Below, in pieces: positions 35,706-45,953 of a stretch of DNA of 64,000 nt (position 1 is the stretch's first letter; the number at the start of each line of letters is the position of its first letter). Made by a program: the position numbers and the translations under genes. Source of the DNA: Opitutales bacterium (GTDB taxonomy: Bacteria > Verrucomicrobiota > Verrucomicrobiia > Opitutales > Oceanipulchritudinaceae); the NCBI GenBank assembly GCA_016932335.1, contig JAFGCZ010000007.1, positions 18,844 to 82,843 of the forward strand, given 5' to 3'. The notes below the pieces were generated by a model that did not search any database, was not told where the DNA came from, and saw only the letters and a list, made by a program, of their open reading frames with translations.

Positions 35706-36872
35706 ATGTCTGCAACGTCCCCGTCTCTTTATAGTCGTCAAAATCCTTTTTTGGCACGGATTATAGAAAACCGCCGCCTCAACGCGCCCGACTCCTCTAA
35801 GGAAACCCACCATTTGGTCATTGATATCAGAGGAAGTGGTCTGAGCTATTCCTGTGGTGATTCGCTTGGAATCTTTCCTCACAATCGACCGGAGGACGTC
35901 GAGTCAATGCTTTCCGCTCTAAAACTTTCTCCGGAGGCACTTTTGCAGCTGCCCAATGAGGCGGAGCCGGTCAGTTTACACGAGGCTCTCCGCTCTCGCT
36001 TCTATTACCTTTCCGGGGTTACCCGCGGTTTTCTCGCCAAAGTGCGCGAGAAAGTTTCCGATCCTTCCGAACAGGCCCGCCTCGACCACCTGCTCGACAC
36101 AGCCAATGCTCTGGAACTCTCCGATTACATCGAAAACCACCACCACGACGATGTCCTCCGCGACTTTTCCTCTGCAGCCTTTACTCCCGAGGAGGTGCCC
36201 GGTCTCTTCCGTCGCCTTTCCCCGCGTCTCTATTCCATTGCCTCCGGTCCGGCGGCCTACCCGGACGAGATACACCTGACCATCGGGGTGGTCCGCTACG
36301 AAACCCTCAATCGTCAGCGGGTAGGGGTTGCCTCCACTTACGCAGTGGACCGCGTCCCCCTCAATGAACCTGTTCTCCCGGTCTTTGTCGCCAAATCACA
36401 CTTTGGGCTGCCCTCATCGGAAACCGATATGATTATGATCGGACCGGGTACCGGAATCGCTCCTTTCCGCGGATTTCTTCAGGAGCGTCAGGCGCTCAAG
36501 GCTCCGGGGCGCAACTGGCTCTTTTTTGGAGATCGCCATGTCGCCACCGACTTTATCTATAAAGATGAACTCCTTCGCTGGCAGGAAGACGGCACGCTTT
36601 CCGAATTAAGCCTCGCTTGGAGTCGCGACTCAGACAAACGTGTCTATGTGCAACACTTGCTCTGGCAGCAGAGAGATCGCTTTTGGGAATGGTTCTCCAA
36701 CGGAGCATCCCTCTATCTCTGTGGCGACAAATCCGGCATGGCCCGCGATGTGGAAGAAACCTTTGTCCGCATCGCCGTTTCTAAAGGTGCTGTAGCGGAT
36801 GATCCCGATGCCACCAATGCCTGGATTCGCGACCTTAAAAAGTCACGTCGCTATCAACTGGATGTCTATTGA
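35706..36872 (+). CDS. CysJ/CPR-like FAD-NADPH reductase without an FMN (flavodoxin) domain
   Basis: PRLYSIASGP, VGVASTYAVDRVPLNEPV, MIGPGTGIAPFRGFLQER, LYLCGDKSGMARDVEETFVRIA; start trimmed to MSATSPS. Confidence 0.88.
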   Translation: MSATSPSLYSRQNPFLARIIENRRLNAPDSSKETHHLVIDIRGSGLSYSCGDSLGIFPHNRPEDVESMLSALKLSPEALLQLPNEAEPVSLHEALRSRFYYLSGVTRGFLAKVREKVSDPSEQARLDHLLDTANALELSDYIENHHHDDVLRDFSSAAFTPEEVPGLFRRLSPRLYSIASGPAAYPDEIHLTIGVVRYETLNRQRVGVASTYAVDRVPLNEPVLPVFVAKSHFGLPSSETDMIMIGPGTGIAPFRGFLQERQALKAPGRNWLFFGDRHVATDFIYKDELLRWQEDGTLSELSLAWSRDSDKRVYVQHLLWQQRDRFWEWFSNGASLYLCGDKSGMARDVEETFVRIAVSKGAVADDPDATNAWIRDLKKSRRYQLDVY

Positions 36873-37227
36873 TCCAGCGTCGTTTGATTTCTCCACGTCA
36901 TAACTGAACGCATTTTAAGGTCTTTTACATACCCATTCCCGCCACCTTGTACTTCAATTGAAAACAAGAAAATGCCTCGATAGGGTGGCTTTTTAGGCTC
37001 TTTTATGCACGGCTATTCAGATTTAATTATCTTTCATGTTTATGCATAGCAGCCACTTGCTTTTATAAGTGATTCATACCTGCAGTGATATGCGTATTTA
37101 TTCGTTTTCCTGTAAAAATAGTATAAAACAGGTTTATTTTTTCCTTGCATAGATGTCAGCGTTTTACGACTATTTAACTAGAATTTCCCATCCAAACCAC
37201 CCTCATCACACCCGCACCTATACAGGT

Positions 37228-37256
37228 AGCCCCGGCTTTCCCAAGCCGGGGTTTTC
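37228..37256. terminator. Terminator-like hairpin
   Basis: CCCCGGCTT-TCCC-AAGCCGGGG-TTTT. Confidence 0.8.
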
Positions 37257-37274
37257 TGTAAGTAAAGGTCCGGT

Positions 37275-38768
37275 TTAACGATAAAGAGGCAGGTAGCGCT
37301 CTTTCAAATAGCGGATCAGGTAACGGTGGGTAAACGCTTCGCCTGTGGCTATTTCGCAGAGCTGTTCCGTCTGATAGCGTTTTCCGTGACAATGCACGTG
37401 CGTCCGCATCCATTTTAAAACAGTGCTAAAATCGCCCTTGGCAAAGAGTGCTTCAATATTGGGATGATCTTTCAACAAGGCATACCAGAGTTGTGCCGAC
37501 AACAGATTGCCCAGGCAGTAACTTGGAAAATAGCCGAACATACCTTCGGACCAGTGCACGTCCTGCAAGACGCCTTCGCTATCATCTTTGGGGCGGTAGC
37601 CGAAGCTTTCCTCAAAGAGCACATTCCAGCGTTCCGGCAAGTCCTTAACCTTCAGATCCCCGGAGAATAGCTCTTTCTCCAGCTGATAGCGCAGCATAAT
37701 GTGCAGGTTGTAGGTTACTTCGTCGGCGTCCACGCGAATGGGAGTCAGCGCCACCCGGTTTATCGCCAGGTAGAGTTGCTCGCTGCTTACACCCGTTAAC
37801 TGTTCTCCAAAAAGTTTCCGGTATTTCGGCTCCCAATACTCCCAGAATCCGCGGGAGCGGCTGATTTGGTTCTCCCAGGTGCGGCTCTGCGACTCATGGG
37901 CAGCCATGCCTGCAGGCTCTCCCAGTGCGGTTCCGGTCAAGTCTTCGGGAAGTCCCTGTTGGTAGAGTGCATGCCCGGACTCGTGAATAACGCTGGAAAG
38001 GGAATCCAGAGGATTGTTTTCATCGTAGCGCGTGGTCAGCCGAGTATCGCAGGTGTGCCCGCCGCAGAAGGGGTGGATCGAACGGTCGATCTTGGCCCGA
38101 CTCATATCCAGCCCCAAAGCCAGCACCACTTCGTTCAGAAAGACTTCCTGTTTGTCCTCGGGAAATCCTTTCAGGAACGTCATATCTGGCTTTACCGGGC
38201 TGTTCACGATGCTTTCCACCAGGGGCACCAGCTCCGCTTTCAGTGGAGTAAACAGTTTGTCGATTTTTTCACAGTTCATTCCGGGATCATAAAGATCCAC
38301 TAAAAAGTCATAGGCATCCGCTTCTCGGCCCATATATCCAGCCATTTCGCGGCACAGTGCGATGTGGTTTTCCAGATGCGGAGCATATGCCGCAAAATCA
38401 TTTTGCGCACGGGCGTCAACCCAGGCATGGTAGCCCTTGTTCTGTGCTATGCTCTGTCGGTTGATAAAGTCTGCCGGTAGCTTGGTTTTCAGCGCGTAGT
38501 CTTTGGCCGCATCGGCAACCACGCAGCGTTCATCGTCACTCAGATCTTTGGCTTCGGCCAATTCGGCCAGCCACTCACCGATTTCCGGACGGCTGCTTTC
38601 CCGGTGTACCAACTCGGAATACACGGCGCTTGTTTCCGCTCGAAATTCAACACTCCCTCGGGGAAGATTTACCTGGTGATCCCAGCCCAGGATTCCCTCG
38701 ATGGCGGCCAGTTTATCCTGACGGCGCAGTTCTTGAAATAGTTTTTGATAGGTTGGATGATTGGACAT
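37275..38768 (-). CDS. Carboxypeptidase Taq (M32 metallopeptidase)
   Basis: HPFCGGHTCDTRLTTRYDENNPLDSLSSVIHESGHALYQQGLP (HExxH variant HESGH), MAAHESQSRTWEN. Confidence 0.95.
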   Translation of the reverse strand: MSNHPTYQKLFQELRRQDKLAAIEGILGWDHQVNLPRGSVEFRAETSAVYSELVHRESSRPEIGEWLAELAEAKDLSDDERCVVADAAKDYALKTKLPADFINRQSIAQNKGYHAWVDARAQNDFAAYAPHLENHIALCREMAGYMGREADAYDFLVDLYDPGMNCEKIDKLFTPLKAELVPLVESIVNSPVKPDMTFLKGFPEDKQEVFLNEVVLALGLDMSRAKIDRSIHPFCGGHTCDTRLTTRYDENNPLDSLSSVIHESGHALYQQGLPEDLTGTALGEPAGMAAHESQSRTWENQISRSRGFWEYWEPKYRKLFGEQLTGVSSEQLYLAINRVALTPIRVDADEVTYNLHIMLRYQLEKELFSGDLKVKDLPERWNVLFEESFGYRPKDDSEGVLQDVHWSEGMFGYFPSYCLGNLLSAQLWYALLKDHPNIEALFAKGDFSTVLKWMRTHVHCHGKRYQTEQLCEIATGEAFTHRYLIRYLKERYLPLYR

Positions 38769-38817
38769 GTTTGATGGATGAATCTATATATTTACGTTGA
38801 GTAATATATATAGTAAA

Positions 38818-39549
38818 TCAATCCCAGATTTTTTCAAAACATTCCTGATGTATCCAACCGCTTTTCCCGTTTTCAGTCCGCACAAAGTAATAATCGCCGT
38901 TTTGTTTAATAACGCGGGCACTTTCTCCGGCGTTCAGATAACCGCCTGCCGGGCTCTCTGGAGCCGGGGCAATGCTTAGGGGTGCTTCTACTTTCAGGGT
39001 AATGCCTCGTTTGGCCAGCAGGTGGTAACCACCCAAACCGGTCAGGCAAACCAGCAGCAATATCCCGAGGCAACCCCGCATCAGCACTAGAATAATCGCC
39101 GGGCTTTTGAAGTAACGGGGAAGCACCACGGCAAAAACCAGCATCCAGAACAACACACAACCACCGATTGCCCAGTAGTTGATGGGCAGTTGCATGGCAA
39201 AACGCTGTAGAAAACCGGATACCTCTGGATCCAGTTCCGCCTGCTTGCGGACAAAAATAAGGTTTGCCTGAGCGTCGTGATTGTAGGGATTCAGGGCCAG
39301 CGCTTTTTCCAGATGCAGCACGGCCTTGCCTGTATCGCTCAACTGATAGTAGCAGCAGCCCAGATTGTAGTGCAGCGCCGAGGACTCCTGCCCTTGGCCC
39401 AATACTTGTTCGTAAAGCGTTGCCGCGTTGGCAAAGTCTCCCTGCGCATATGCCTTGTTGGCCTCTCCGAAAAGGGATTCGGCGGTTTCCTCGGCATTTA
39501 CTCCGATGCTCAGAAAGCAAAAGAAAAGCAATGTGATAAAGCGTCTCAT
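38818..39549 (-). CDS. BatE-like TPR plus SH3 membrane protein
   Basis: TPR region (NKAYAQGDFANAATLYEQVLGQGQESSALHYNLGCCYYQL) and C-terminal SH3-like; start trimmed to MRRFITLLFF; in the Bat cluster. Confidence 0.8.
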   Translation of the reverse strand: MRRFITLLFFCFLSIGVNAEETAESLFGEANKAYAQGDFANAATLYEQVLGQGQESSALHYNLGCCYYQLSDTGKAVLHLEKALALNPYNHDAQANLIFVRKQAELDPEVSGFLQRFAMQLPINYWAIGGCVLFWMLVFAVVLPRYFKSPAIILVLMRGCLGILLLVCLTGLGGYHLLAKRGITLKVEAPLSIAPAPESPAGGYLNAGESARVIKQNGDYYFVRTENGKSGWIHQECFEKIWD

Positions 39550-39551
39550 GA

Positions 39552-41354
39552 TTATATCTGATGAATCAGGGTTTCGATTCGCTTGCGCCACTGCGGCAGA
39601 TCTTCCGTGCCCTGTAGGTTTCCGGCAAAGTGCAGGGCGTCGCACTGTTCAAATATGGCTCTGATTTCTGCCGTTACCGATGCTTCGGTTCCGCTGCTCT
39701 CCAGCACGCTGCAGATCTCTTCGCAAGTCAGACTCTCTGCCTTGACTCCGCGCTTGAAATGCTTGGTGGAGGCCTCCTGAACCATTCTCCGGGCGGCGGC
39801 AAAAAACGCTTGCGTATCGCCCTTGCCCTGCGCCTGTGCCAGTTCCTTGCTGCTGTTCTTCAAGTTGCGGTTGGCGCTGACCATGCGGGCGTAACCGGCG
39901 TCTTCGCGCAACTTCAACTGGCGTTTGCGCACCAGGGCAATTCCCAGCAGGGCAATGGCCGGAATACCTTGCAGCAGGAGGAAGTTGCGGTTGTAAAAAA
40001 TCGGAGCAATTCCATTTGTCCAGCCGTCTGAAAGCAGTTGAATGGGGAAGAGTTCTTTGCGTTCCCTGATTTGCGGCCTGTTGCTTTGTTGGTTGTCTGT
40101 CGGTTGTGTTTCCGCGATAACCGATTTCGAAGCCACTGCCGGAGTCACTTCAATCTCTGTGGCATCGTGGTTCAGTGTATAGTACTTTTCGGTAATCGGA
40201 TCAAAATAACTGAAGGGAATGGAGGGTAGAGTGCGTATGCTCTCGTCGATGGGAATAAAGATATATTCAAAAATCTTCTTTCCGCTGATTTGCATCGGAT
40301 CACTTTTGTCTGCTTCAAAGGTAGCCTTAGGCGGGTATGCTTTCCAACCTTCTCCAAGATCAATCTTCGGTGCGGTGATGCGCTCAAAATTACCCGTTCC
40401 GCTGACCGTTAGCGTAACTTCAATAGGCTCTCCCGCAGCCACTTTGGTTTTCTTGACCGTGTCTTCCACCGTAAATTTGCCGATCGCTCCACTGAAGCCT
40501 TCCGGTTTGCCTTCCTCCGGCAGGGCTTTCACATCAAAGGTATAAGGCTCTGTTCCCAACTTTACTTTTCGGTAGTCGGGCTGATTATCCATCATGAAGG
40601 AGCTCATCATACGGTCAAAGGGATCATTCGAAAGCATCGGGCGCGGCTTTTGCGAGGCTATCGCAATCATCATGTTGCTGCTCCAGGAAATTTCCTGAGA
40701 TCCTGTGCTGATGGCCGTCAGGATGATATCCCAGCTTGCTACCCGATAGAACTGATTGTTCAGTCGAATGCGGGACATTTTGGGCTCTTCTGTCGATATT
40801 TGTTCCAGAAAACCGTCCCCGGTGGTTTGAAATGGTTCTATATTACCTATATCGGTATCGTTGCGAATATAAAGGTTCAACTGACCGCGGCGCACTTCAC
40901 CCACATAAAAGGGGCCATCCAGTCCCTCCAGTTTCAGCATCAGGGCATCCTTCATTTCCTCTCCGGCAGGAACCACTTTCAGCGTGGTCGCTGCTACGGT
41001 ATAGATCTTTCCATCTATTTCTGCTTTCCACTCGGGAACAGTGTATTCGCCGACACTGCTGTAATTAACCGGGTAGGCCAGCGATGCGGTATAACGGTAG
41101 TCACCGTTGATTATTTTGGTTTCTCTTTGCTGCCGTGGATTTCCCGCCAGTTCAATTCCCTGAGGGAGTCTCAAGGTGCTCTTTTCCAGCGGTTTTCCCG
41201 TGTTCACCGTTTCCACCACAAAAAAAGTATGTCCGCCTTCGGCTATAACCGCAGGTTCAAAGCGTGCGTTAACAGAGATTTCCTCGGCTGCATTCAGGCT
41301 GATGGCCAGAAATGCCCAGAAAAGTGTCAGATACTGTGTAAGTCGCCGGTGCAT
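39552..41354 (-). CDS. BatD-like protein
   Basis: 600 aa; signal peptide, beta-rich Ig-like domains (VEVTLTVSGTGNFERITAPKIDLGEGWKAYPP), TM near the C-terminus; in the Bat cluster. Confidence 0.85.
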   Translation of the reverse strand: MHRRLTQYLTLFWAFLAISLNAAEEISVNARFEPAVIAEGGHTFFVVETVNTGKPLEKSTLRLPQGIELAGNPRQQRETKIINGDYRYTASLAYPVNYSSVGEYTVPEWKAEIDGKIYTVAATTLKVVPAGEEMKDALMLKLEGLDGPFYVGEVRRGQLNLYIRNDTDIGNIEPFQTTGDGFLEQISTEEPKMSRIRLNNQFYRVASWDIILTAISTGSQEISWSSNMMIAIASQKPRPMLSNDPFDRMMSSFMMDNQPDYRKVKLGTEPYTFDVKALPEEGKPEGFSGAIGKFTVEDTVKKTKVAAGEPIEVTLTVSGTGNFERITAPKIDLGEGWKAYPPKATFEADKSDPMQISGKKIFEYIFIPIDESIRTLPSIPFSYFDPITEKYYTLNHDATEIEVTPAVASKSVIAETQPTDNQQSNRPQIRERKELFPIQLLSDGWTNGIAPIFYNRNFLLLQGIPAIALLGIALVRKRQLKLREDAGYARMVSANRNLKNSSKELAQAQGKGDTQAFFAAARRMVQEASTKHFKRGVKAESLTCEEICSVLESSGTEASVTAEIRAIFEQCDALHFAGNLQGTEDLPQWRKRIETLIHQI

Positions 41355-41356
41355 GG

Positions 41357-44335
41357 TTACCAGTCTCTTCCTTTGGTGTTCTCTTTCTTTTCTACTCCCA
41401 TGAGGATGGATATGGGAAGCTTCTTTTCGTCGTCTTTCATCGATTCCAGCAACTGTCCGGCCTCGGTTGGCGTCATTGCTCCCGGAGTCATTTCCATAGG
41501 GCTGCCTTCGCCTTCCTGACCCTCGCTGCCACCTTGTGGCTCTTCCGGTGCTCCCTGCCCCGGCTGTTCATTGGCGGGCGATGATTCGGGCTGGTTAGGC
41601 TGTTCCTGTTCCTGGCCATCCTGACCCTGCTGCTCCTCTGCCTGCTGCGGCTCTTCGCCGGGTTGCTGGTCCTGAGGCTGCTGTTGGTCACTGCCCTGGT
41701 CCTGCCCTCCGCTTTGTTCCTTGGAGTCAGATTTGTCCTGTTGCTCCTGATTTTGATCCTGAGGTTGCTCCTGCTGGTCCTGATTGTCGGAGTTGTTTTC
41801 CTGTTGCTCGTTATTTTTCGACGAATTATCCTGCTGGTTTTGATCGCTGCTCTGGTTCTGATTGTTGTTTTGCTGCTTGTCGTTCTGGTCCTGGTTGTTA
41901 TCCTGATTCTGATCGTTGTTCTGATTTTGATTCTGGTTGTTCTGATCGTCGTTTTCCGACTCAAAATGAGCAAACAGATCAGCTTCTCCATTCACCAGAT
42001 AGCGCGTTTTCAGCTCGGTGGGATCTTCTACGCCCGCACCTTCCCAGCCGGTAAATTTATACCCCTGTTCCGGTATGGCTTCGATGTCCACATAGGTTCC
42101 GTCGTCGGCATTGCAGCTGCCCAATACCGTTCCTCCCTGATCGGGAGTGGCATACAAAATTACTTTTTTCACGCGTTTGGCCACCACTGTCACCGTTTTG
42201 TCGGCATCCATCAGCACGCTGCTCTGCGGGCTTTCCTTGTCGCTGATGCCGGTGCCTTCCCAGTGATCGAGTTCCCAGCCGTCATGCGCCATATACTCGA
42301 TCGGGGTGTTGCTTCCCTGGGCATACCAGCCTTCTGTGCGGGCCATGCCGGCCAGTTCCGGGGTAACTTTCAGCTTCAGCTCATATGCCGGCACAAAAAC
42401 TGCCGTCACCGTTTTGTCGGCATCCATGTGCACGGTGCTCTCCGCTTTGGAGGCATCGGCAATCCCGTCGCCTTCCCAATGGTCAAACGTGTAGTGGTCG
42501 TTGCTGGTTGCCTTGATGGGGGTATCTGTTCCGTCATCGTAGCGCCCGCTCTTTTCCGCGCTGCCCGCCTGAGGATCGTTTACCTGCACCGTCAGTTGCC
42601 AGGTTTTGATAAAAACTGCGCCCACACTCATGTTATCGCTGACTTTGACGATCGATGTGGCCTTTTCCGGTGTGCTCAGGCCTTCCCCGCGCCATCCGTC
42701 AAAACGCCACCCATCCTTTTCATTGGGTTTTGCCTTTACTACGGTGGTTTCGCCAACGGCAAAGCGGCCGCTGCCTTCCACACTGCCGCCCTGTTCCGGC
42801 AGAGCCTCAACCGTCAGATCCCGCAGAATGCTTTCCAGCAGAGCCGAGAGCTTTTCCAGATTGTAGTCAGCATCTTCGTGCTTTTCGTCTAGTAGTGTGG
42901 CATTTTTAAAGTATTGAATTCCCTTGCCCCAGAGCAGGCGGGTATCTTTGGGCGATTCTTTAAACCGGGCCTCTCCCAGCTTGTGGTAAGTATTGCCCAG
43001 GTTGTAAAAGGTGTCGGCCTGAAGCTCCAAGTTTTCAGATTTCAATGCTTCCATATAGGATTTTACCGCTTCGTCGTAGCGACCGTCACGGTAGAGGGCA
43101 TCGCCCTCATTAAACCAAAGCCTTGAATCTTCAGGATCGTTTGACGCCAGTTGTCCATACTGTGTGGCCGATTGCTGGTAGGCTTCGTCCTTGTAACTGC
43201 GGTAAGCCTTATGTGGAGTCGGCTGTTCCACGGTGGCTTCCACAACGGGCGTGCTCTCCGTTATTTCAGCATTTACCGGTGTTTCACCGGCACCAAACAG
43301 TCCAAGACAGAGCAGCCCCATCGTCAGCACTCTGATTACTCTGTTTCGCCTGCGCACTCCGATTAGTCCTTCTAAAAACAAAATGAGCAAGCCGGTGCCC
43401 AGAGGCCATTGGAAACGTTCAATGGGGATCTTTCGCAGTTGTTCCTCACGTTCTTCCGGGGGAATCGTTTCCAACGCTTTCTGGTAGACTTCATCCAGAC
43501 CGGTGGCCCCCAGCCGGGTATACATACCCTGCGTTAGGCGGGAGATGGTGGTCAGCGTCATTTCATCAATCGCTGTCTTCACGTAGTCGCCATTGGCATC
43601 TTTCAAATAACCGCGGTTCCCGTTGGCATCGCTAATGGGGATCAACTCCCCGTTGGCCGAGCCCACTCCCACGGTGTAAATAATAATTCCCTTTTTCTCG
43701 GCATCTCTGGCCGCCTGAATTCCCGCGGCTTCCAGGTCTTCCCCGTCGGTTATGATGACGAGAAATTTGTGGTTACGGTTTTCTCCGAAGGTCAGTTCGG
43801 CATCCTCAATGGCGGCGGCTATATCGGTGCCGCCTACCGGCACACTGTTGGTGTCCACTGTCAGCAGAGTCTGCCGGATGGCATCATAATCCAGGGTCAG
43901 CGGGCACTGCAGAAAGGACTGTCCGGCAAAGGTAATCAGACCCACACGGTTGCCTTCTACCTGCGGGAGCAGATCCTGAATGGCCAGTTTGGCACGTTCC
44001 AGACGATTCGGAGCCATGTCCTCGGCCAGCATGGACTTAGAGGTATCCAGGGCAATCAACACATCAATACCCTTGACCTTTACTTCCTCCCAGGTGTTGC
44101 CCCATTGAGGTCGGGCCAGTGCAAGTACAAAGCAGACGACCGCCAGCGTGGCCAACACGCCCTTGATGATCTGCCGGCGCAGCGAATAGCTGTGCATCAG
44201 GTGCCCCATCAGTTTGCCCGATATAAAACGGGTCAGTTTGCTTTGCATGCGGCGCTCTCCACCCCAGTAAATAAGGGCAAACAGGAGGATTACTCCGGGA
44301 ATGGCAAATAAATAGTTGGGTTCGGCAAATGACAT
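41357..44335 (-). CDS. BatB/BatC-type fusion: vWA + TPR + InlB-B-like repeats + Q/N-rich tail
   Basis: vWA MIDAS VLIALDTSKSMLAEDMAPNRL; TPR YKDEAYQQSATQYGQLASNDPEDSRLWFNEGDALYRDGRYDEAVKSY; repeated WEGxG...MDADKTVTAVF units; Q/N/D/E low-complexity tail. Confidence 0.92.
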   Translation of the reverse strand: MSFAEPNYLFAIPGVILLFALIYWGGERRMQSKLTRFISGKLMGHLMHSYSLRRQIIKGVLATLAVVCFVLALARPQWGNTWEEVKVKGIDVLIALDTSKSMLAEDMAPNRLERAKLAIQDLLPQVEGNRVGLITFAGQSFLQCPLTLDYDAIRQTLLTVDTNSVPVGGTDIAAAIEDAELTFGENRNHKFLVIITDGEDLEAAGIQAARDAEKKGIIIYTVGVGSANGELIPISDANGNRGYLKDANGDYVKTAIDEMTLTTISRLTQGMYTRLGATGLDEVYQKALETIPPEEREEQLRKIPIERFQWPLGTGLLILFLEGLIGVRRRNRVIRVLTMGLLCLGLFGAGETPVNAEITESTPVVEATVEQPTPHKAYRSYKDEAYQQSATQYGQLASNDPEDSRLWFNEGDALYRDGRYDEAVKSYMEALKSENLELQADTFYNLGNTYHKLGEARFKESPKDTRLLWGKGIQYFKNATLLDEKHEDADYNLEKLSALLESILRDLTVEALPEQGGSVEGSGRFAVGETTVVKAKPNEKDGWRFDGWRGEGLSTPEKATSIVKVSDNMSVGAVFIKTWQLTVQVNDPQAGSAEKSGRYDDGTDTPIKATSNDHYTFDHWEGDGIADASKAESTVHMDADKTVTAVFVPAYELKLKVTPELAGMARTEGWYAQGSNTPIEYMAHDGWELDHWEGTGISDKESPQSSVLMDADKTVTVVAKRVKKVILYATPDQGGTVLGSCNADDGTYVDIEAIPEQGYKFTGWEGAGVEDPTELKTRYLVNGEADLFAHFESENDDQNNQNQNQNNDQNQDNNQDQNDKQQNNNQNQSSDQNQQDNSSKNNEQQENNSDNQDQQEQPQDQNQEQQDKSDSKEQSGGQDQGSDQQQPQDQQPGEEPQQAEEQQGQDGQEQEQPNQPESSPANEQPGQGAPEEPQGGSEGQEGEGSPMEMTPGAMTPTEAGQLLESMKDDEKKLPISILMGVEKKENTKGRDW

Positions 44336-44339
44336 GGTC

Positions 44340-45365
44340 TTAAGGCAGTCTGCGGTGAATCAGCGTCACGATGAGTTGCTCCAACAAAAGAATTCCCAGC
44401 CCGATCAACAGCGGGATGTAAAACAAATCCTTCCATAGAGCATTGTATTTCAGCTTGATTTCCGTCTTTTCCAGACGGTCGATGTCCTCGTAAATTTTCT
44501 CCAGCTCTTTAGTGCTCGTGGCCCGGTAACTTTTGCCCCCGGTTACTTTGGATACCTTTTCCAGTGTCTCCATGTCCAGATCGGAGGGGCGTGACACCCA
44601 GCGCTGGCGCCCGAAGCTGTCCTTAACTAGATTACCGTAGCGGTCTCTGGCCGGGTAGGGGGCTTCTCCTTTGACCGCCGCCCCGATGGTGTAAATCTTG
44701 ATGCCGTAGGCCTTGGCCGCTTCCGCAGCCTGTTCCGGGCTCAGTTTTCCGGCGTTGCTGGCACCGTCGGTCAACAGCACCACAATCCGGCTTTTAGCCT
44801 TTTGTTGACGCAGGCGGTTGGCCGACATGGCCAGCGCGTCCCCGATAGCCGTCTGGGAGCCGTCGATCAGCCCGAGGTCGAGCCGCTTCAAGTTACGGTT
44901 CAACCACTCATGATTCAACGTCAACGGCGAAATCAGGTAGGAATCTTTGGCAAAGGCAATCATACCGATGCGGTCGTTGGGGCGTTTTTCGATAAACTCC
45001 GCAATCACCGTTTTAGCCACTTCCAGTCGGTTGGTGCGCTTGCCTTTCAGCTCAAAATCATGGGCGTCCATGGAGCCCGAAAGGTCCACCGCCAGAACGA
45101 TATCAATGCCGCTGGTCTCGATCTCTGTTGTCTGGTTTCCTCGTTGCGGGCGGGCCAGAGCCAGCACCAGAAAAGCCAGCACCAACAGGCGCCAGCTCAC
45201 GCGGAAACGGCCCGGGCGGCTCCTGACAAACGCCGCCACTTGTTTGGCCAACCCCACGGCCGGAAAACTGATGGAGGGGCGCTTTCCTTTGCGCCCGCGC
45301 ATCAGCGCAAACAGCGGAATCAGCAACAGAAGCCAGAGTAATTCAGGTTGTTCAAAGCGATACAT
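44340..45365 (-). CDS. BatA-like vWA protein
   Basis: TSGIDIVLAVDLSGSMDAHDFELKGKRTNRLEVAKTVIAEFI; TM helices at both ends. Confidence 0.92.
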   Translation of the reverse strand: MYRFEQPELLWLLLLIPLFALMRGRKGKRPSISFPAVGLAKQVAAFVRSRPGRFRVSWRLLVLAFLVLALARPQRGNQTTEIETSGIDIVLAVDLSGSMDAHDFELKGKRTNRLEVAKTVIAEFIEKRPNDRIGMIAFAKDSYLISPLTLNHEWLNRNLKRLDLGLIDGSQTAIGDALAMSANRLRQQKAKSRIVVLLTDGASNAGKLSPEQAAEAAKAYGIKIYTIGAAVKGEAPYPARDRYGNLVKDSFGRQRWVSRPSDLDMETLEKVSKVTGGKSYRATSTKELEKIYEDIDRLEKTEIKLKYNALWKDLFYIPLLIGLGILLLEQLIVTLIHRRLP

Positions 45366-45374
45366 CGGTAAATG

Positions 45375-45953
45375 CTATTCCTTGGTCCCTTCCTCCGTCA
45401 GGAAGGACTTTGTGTAACTCTCGCGAATGAAGCGTTCTGCAGAAAGAAACAGCTCATTCATGGAGGCTTCGTCTAAATTGTGTTGGGCAAACTTTACCAG
45501 GTCCACATGCCCCAGGAAATCCGTCAACAAGGTGGACAGCTCTCCGGAAAAAGCGTTGTGGCCGGTGGCAATGGGGAGGAATTCTTCCGTGGTCATCTCG
45601 TTGGCCCGAATCTCGAACTGTCGCTCAATATAGCGGCGTAATACCAGAGATACCGCCACGGAGAAGGCTTCATCGTTATGGGCGGCCATCAGCGGTTTCA
45701 CCGCACTGAGTTGTTGCATGGCTTCCTCATAAGGCGGAATAATTTTGGCCGCCTCTTCCCGCGCTTTGCGAGGATGCCATACCAGTTTGCGGATCAGTCG
45801 GTCGGCCAATACCACTGCCAGAAAGGCGGCGATGGCAATTCCCGCAACATACCACCAGTTGATGATATAGATTGGTTCGGCAATATCCCGCAAACCTCCG
45901 TCGGGCAGTTCAAAGTCAGCGGAAGCTATCAGGCATGGAATCAGTGCATTCAT
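45375..45953 (-). CDS. DUF4381-like membrane protein of the Bat cluster
   Basis: One TM helix (INWWYVAGIAIAAFLAVVLADRL), located between the vWA and DUF58 genes. Confidence 0.65.
   Translation of the reverse strand: MNALIPCLIASADFELPDGGLRDIAEPIYIINWWYVAGIAIAAFLAVVLADRLIRKLVWHPRKAREEAAKIIPPYEEAMQQLSAVKPLMAAHNDEAFSVAVSLVLRRYIERQFEIRANEMTTEEFLPIATGHNAFSGELSTLLTDFLGHVDLVKFAQHNLDEASMNELFLSAERFIRESYTKSFLTEEGTKE

Noticed and set aside
41480-41960. Short tandem repetitive DNA that could be taken for a repeat array or CRISPR
   Set aside because: Irregular Q/N codon repeats in frame with the vWA-TPR protein; no fixed repeat-spacer structure.
41663-42892. 409-aa + strand ORF with a poly-Leu/Val start, plus 41488-41991 minus
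   Set aside because: Shadow translations of the Q/N-rich tail and repeats of the vWA-TPR gene.
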